From the NCBI GenBank assembly GCA_032622095.1, contig CP136061.1, positions 1,924,001 through 1,988,000 of the forward strand: DNA of 64,000 nt, read 5' to 3'. Of the stretch, positions 61,162 to 64,000 are shown in pieces. The stretch comes from Siphonodentalium dalli (Eukaryota; Mollusca; Scaphopoda; Gadilida; Siphonodentaliidae). Within the stretch, counting starts at the first letter, position 1. Each line of letters starts with the position of its first letter. Made by a program: the position numbers and the translations under genes. Below the pieces are notes generated by a model, which worked only from the letters and a program-made list of their open reading frames with translations, did no database searches and was not told where the DNA came from.

Positions 61162-61890
61162 TCTATTATATATTTTGGAAGATCTGTCTGTGTGTGTGTC
61201 GACCCGATTTCGATGAAACTTGGTGTATGGGGGTATTTTCTGCGGGGAAGTGACATAGGCCTATTAATTTGCCCGTGCGACGTGACCTTGACCTTGAAAT
61301 CGGGTAATTTCAACGTAAAACGCCCGAATATCACGGGATTTCGATGAAACTTTGTATGTGGGGGTACTTTCGGTTGGGGAGTGGCATAGGCCTATTAATT
61401 TGCCTGTGCAATGTGACCTTGAAATGGGTCATTTCAAGGTCAAACACCCGAATATCACGGGATTTCGATGAAACTTGGTATGTCGGGGTGCTTTCGGCCG
61501 TGGAGTGGTATGGGCCTATTAATTTGCCAGTGCGACGTGACCTTGAAATTGGGTCAATTCGAGGTCAAATCGCGAATTTTGACGGGATTTCCACGAAATT
61601 TGATACATGGGGTTACGTTTGTCGACTGAGTTTTGGATGGGTCAAATCGTGACCCCGACCTGACCTTGACCTTCAAAATCATCAATTCAAGGTCAAATCG
61701 GGTAAAACCGGATTGATTTTGACGGGTACTTTTGTCGGGTTCTTTTGTCCGGGCAGTGTTTTGGGCGGGTCAAATCGTGACCCCACCTGACCTTGACCTT
61801 CAAAATGGACAATTCAATGTCAAATCGCGCAATTCGCCAAAAAGCAGAGGGGAAACAGCCCGGACGAAGTCGGGTCGATCCACCTGCTAG
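61162..61890 (+). mobile_element. Second Helitron/pearl-like family, abutting the first
   Basis: Starts with TTTTGGAAGATCTGTCTG and TGTG repeats, carries diverged 125-130-bp core units (GATTTCGATGAAACTT near 61207, 61337, 61462; GATTTCCACGAAATTT near 61587), and ends with a hairpin CCCGGACgaaGTCGGG followed by TCGATCCACCTGCTAG|T. The cores are rich in TGACCTTGA, the reverse of the TCAAGGTCA nuclear-receptor half-site. No coding capacity. Confidence 0.6.
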
Positions 61891-61972
61891 TTGTATATAT
61901 AAAGAAGAAAACAATAATTTGGTAGTAAACTACATGTATATACATCAACATGAACATTTATTTCCTTTTTAG

Positions 61973-62044
61973 GCTGACTTCGGCTTAAGGAATGAAGAAT
62001 TGGAGTTTGCTCCTAATGTGCCAGATATGGCTTGCAGCTGTTAA
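61973..62044 (+). CDS. Terminal coding exon
   Basis: After acceptor TTTCCTTTTTAG (ending 61972) the only open phase gives 23 codons, ADFGLRNEELEFAPNVPDMA then CSC and TAA (62042-62044). Phase 0 fits the donor of the 57612 exon. Acidic, no domain recognised; the C-terminal CSC is a possible lipidation or metal site, which is speculation. An AATAAA 81 bp after the stop supports a transcript end. It lies 82 bp downstream of the Helitron/pearl-like pair. Confidence 0.55.
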   Translation, partial: ADFGLRNEELEFAPNVPDMACSC

Positions 62045-62124
62045 CTGTTAACCTAAGGTATATTCCATTCGGCAACCGATATATCGGAAAAGACATTCTT
62101 AATCGCTAAAATTAATTCCAATTA

Positions 62125-62130
62125 AATAAA
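62125..62130 (+). terminator. Polyadenylation signal AATAAA
   Basis: AATAAAGCATTC, with T/G-rich sequence (TTCTTGTTTATATT) 10-30 bases downstream, 81 bp after the stop codon of the terminal exon. Confidence 0.5.
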
Positions 62131-62389
62131 GCATTCTTGTTTATATTAATAACATCCATTGACTGTATTAAACACATGATATTATACCAAATCCAAATTT
62201 AGCAATAGTGTCAGTGTCATTGACACTTTCATTTGGCTTAGAAATCATAATATTCATGTTGTATAAATGCTAAATGGAGCAATCTTCAAAAGAATCTTTT
62301 GATATTTGGTTCACCTTTTAAATAAAAACATACAGGTCATCATTAAGTTGGAGTCAAATATTTATATAATTGTGTTCAGTTCGTCCCAA
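62131..62389. other. Downstream sequence, nothing recognised
   Basis: AT-rich, no feature supported. Confidence 0.4.
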
Positions 62390-63015
62390 AATGATGTCCA
62401 TGAGTTTGATTGAACAATTATCCAGATTTTTTTTTTTATTACCGGTATTTGAGTTCACAAGGTGAATATTGGAAATGAGTTTGCAAACTAGGCTTGGATT
62501 GACATTTTCACTGGTTACGACCTTTTAATTTACATTTTTTGGCATTGAGCACCTTCGAAAAGTTGTCCGGGTGTTATTTTGAAAAATTATTTACAGATTT
62601 TTGATCTTTGTCACAAGAGGAATATCTTAAATGAGCTTACAAACTAGGTCTGGCCAGACATTTTTGCCATAGTTATGGCCCTTTGAGTCATTTTTTGGTG
62701 TATAGCATCCAGGGAAAAAGTGTGTGGGGTTTATGTTGAACAGTTATCAAAGAATTTGAAAGATTTTCGGTATTTTAGTTTACGAGCAAGACCAGATCTG
62801 GAGTTTGCAATCTAGGCCTGGCCAGACATTTTCACAAGAGTTATGTTCCTTTGATCATCATTTTTCGACAAGCAGCACCAAGAAACAAGACCGTGAACCA
62901 TCCCAGCCACACACTTTTCACTGGAGTTATTGCCATTTGATTTTCATTTTGTTTTGGGAGAAGCAACTTGAAATGGATCTTAGGATATCTCAAACAAATA
63001 TTAACTGATTTCAAT
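62390..63015. repeat. Degenerate tandem repeat, about 150-165 bp, 3-4 copies
   Basis: GAG(T/C)TT(G/A)CAAACTAGG(C/T) with GGCCAGACATTTT recurs near 62477, 62633 and 62800. Each is followed by GAGTTATG-like text and a CATTTTTTGG. Strongly diverged. Confidence 0.65.
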
Positions 63016-63414
63016 TATTTTTCAGCATATTTTGAAAATGCTCTTCCTCAACCTTGCCCATCTAGGCTGGGGCCACCACTGTCGATGACTGCTTGTTTTA
63101 TTTGGTGAAACAACCACAGCCTGTGCAGAATAACAACACTTTAGCTAGATAGAGGGCCATGCATGCCAGAGAGTAGCTTTATTGGCCAGACATATGTGGT
63201 AGGTGATTTATCGTCTAACCTTGATATTTATTTACTTTCATCGACGAATCGAATCGCCAAAGCGCGGGACAGGTATGGTGTGTATGTAATCAGTACTATG
63301 CCCCGATGTCATGCCTATAAGTAACCACTAGTTAACAGTGTATGCAGTGCAATGTAGACCAATGGGTCAATGTAATCGTTTTAATTTGGATACAATTTTG
63401 CATTACTGGGTAGA
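63016..63414. other. No gene seen
   Basis: No open frame or exon with support. Confidence 0.4.
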
Positions 63415-63792
63415 TTATTTATTACAAGCTTGTTCCCAGAAGTACAGTGTTATTGCTGTTCCATATTTACAGATACGTATGGAATGTATGTTCCATATGC
63501 ATTATTGAACGTACGTTCCATATGCATCTCGTTGACGTAAAATAACGTACATGACATTCGCCTCGGAACCGGAACTATAAAATAAAAGCATCATCACACA
63601 TGACAAAACACGCCCTCTATGTGCCTAAATAAACCTTTCTAAGTCTGTATGTTTACTGCACGGATTCTAGGACGCAAAGCATGTAATAAACACAGAATGA
63701 CACGATGTGTAAATGGGTTTCTTGATACAGTGTCACAGAAGGATAGAACTCGAGGCGCTAGCTATCCTTCCGCGTATCGTGTCGTTCTGTGT
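63415..63792 (-). mobile_element. Palindrome-bearing element, inverted copy 2
   Basis: Reverse orientation of 59469-59882: begins TTATTACAAGCTTGTTCC, carries GAACGTACGTTCC, GATTCTAGGACGCAAAGC and a shortened palindrome (63689-63792) with ACAGAATGACACGATGTG and ATCGTGTCGTTCTGTG arms. Internal arm sequence has been lost relative to copy 1. Confidence 0.8.
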
Positions 63793-64000
63793 ATGTATAG
63801 TATTCCCTACTAATGCATGTTTTTTCATTGTAAATTGGTTGCAAAAATTGGAAATTGCATCACATATTGTGATGCGAATCTTGTTAAATTGAGCCCTGCC
63901 ATCTGTCAGCCTGTTCTCTCATCAGACGGTACTCTCCACTTCTGATGTGGCTTCCTTTGCCTTTGGTGTCATGCCGAGATTTGATTTACTTGATGCAATA
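63793..64000. other. Window end, nothing recognised
   Basis: No feature supported. Confidence 0.4.

Noticed and set aside
1-64000. CRISPR arrays, prophage or bacterial operons
   Set aside because: No spacer-repeat pattern of the right size, no ribosome-binding sites or gene clusters; splice signals and retroelements point to an animal genome.

Overview
The window looks like nuclear DNA of an animal. It has spliced exon fragments with consensus GTAAGT/GTGAGT donors, decayed metazoan retroelements (Ty3/Gypsy, Penelope-like, LINE), several families of small DNA transposons and a large satellite array. There is no prokaryotic operon structure. The dispersed repeats with a (TCTG)n microsatellite, tandem core repeats and a 3' hairpin resemble the pearl/Helitron-like elements described from bivalves, so a marine lophotrochozoan (possibly a mollusc) is my best guess, at low confidence. 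Most long open frames here are repeat-derived and are not genes.

Left flank (1-11.7 kb): a broken Gypsy gag-protease fragment split by a palindromic Tc1/mariner-type MITE; a minus-strand first exon encoding a signal peptide (2957-3028) with a TATA-like box; short palindromic AT-rich repeats; a head-to-tail triplet of a Helitron/pearl-like element (5014-6901) whose 122-bp core carries a GCGCATGCGC palindrome; a frameshifted Penelope-like C-terminus with zinc-finger and GIY-YIG endonuclease parts (6924-7634), with a decayed hammerhead-like motif 1.2 kb downstream; and a GC-rich tandem repeat near 10 kb.

Centre (about 11,725-44,104): 32.4 kb of tandem satellite, 24 complete units plus one partial, all in the same orientation. 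The usual unit is 1,335-1,347 bp; two adjacent units share a deletion of about 269 bp. Unit variants form dimers and a duplicated trimer block (about 4.02 kb twice), and at least five units look chimeric. The array ends abruptly 337 bp upstream of a likely gene start.

Right part (44.1-64 kb): a probable plus-strand gene with a first coding exon at 44442-44523, an internal exon at 57612-57695 and a terminal exon at 61973-62044, followed by an AATAAA. The first two visible exons are not in compatible phase, so at least one exon is missing from my model or exon 1 belongs to a different transcript. The large introns hold a hAT-like element, palindromic elements, a 0.6-kb direct duplication, two inverted 169-bp tandem arrays about 5 kb apart, a LINE 3' end interrupted by a 2.1-kb PIF/Harbinger-like element with a TAA target duplication, two abutting Helitron/pearl-like elements just before the last exon, and an inverted pair of palindromic elements flanking the last exon.
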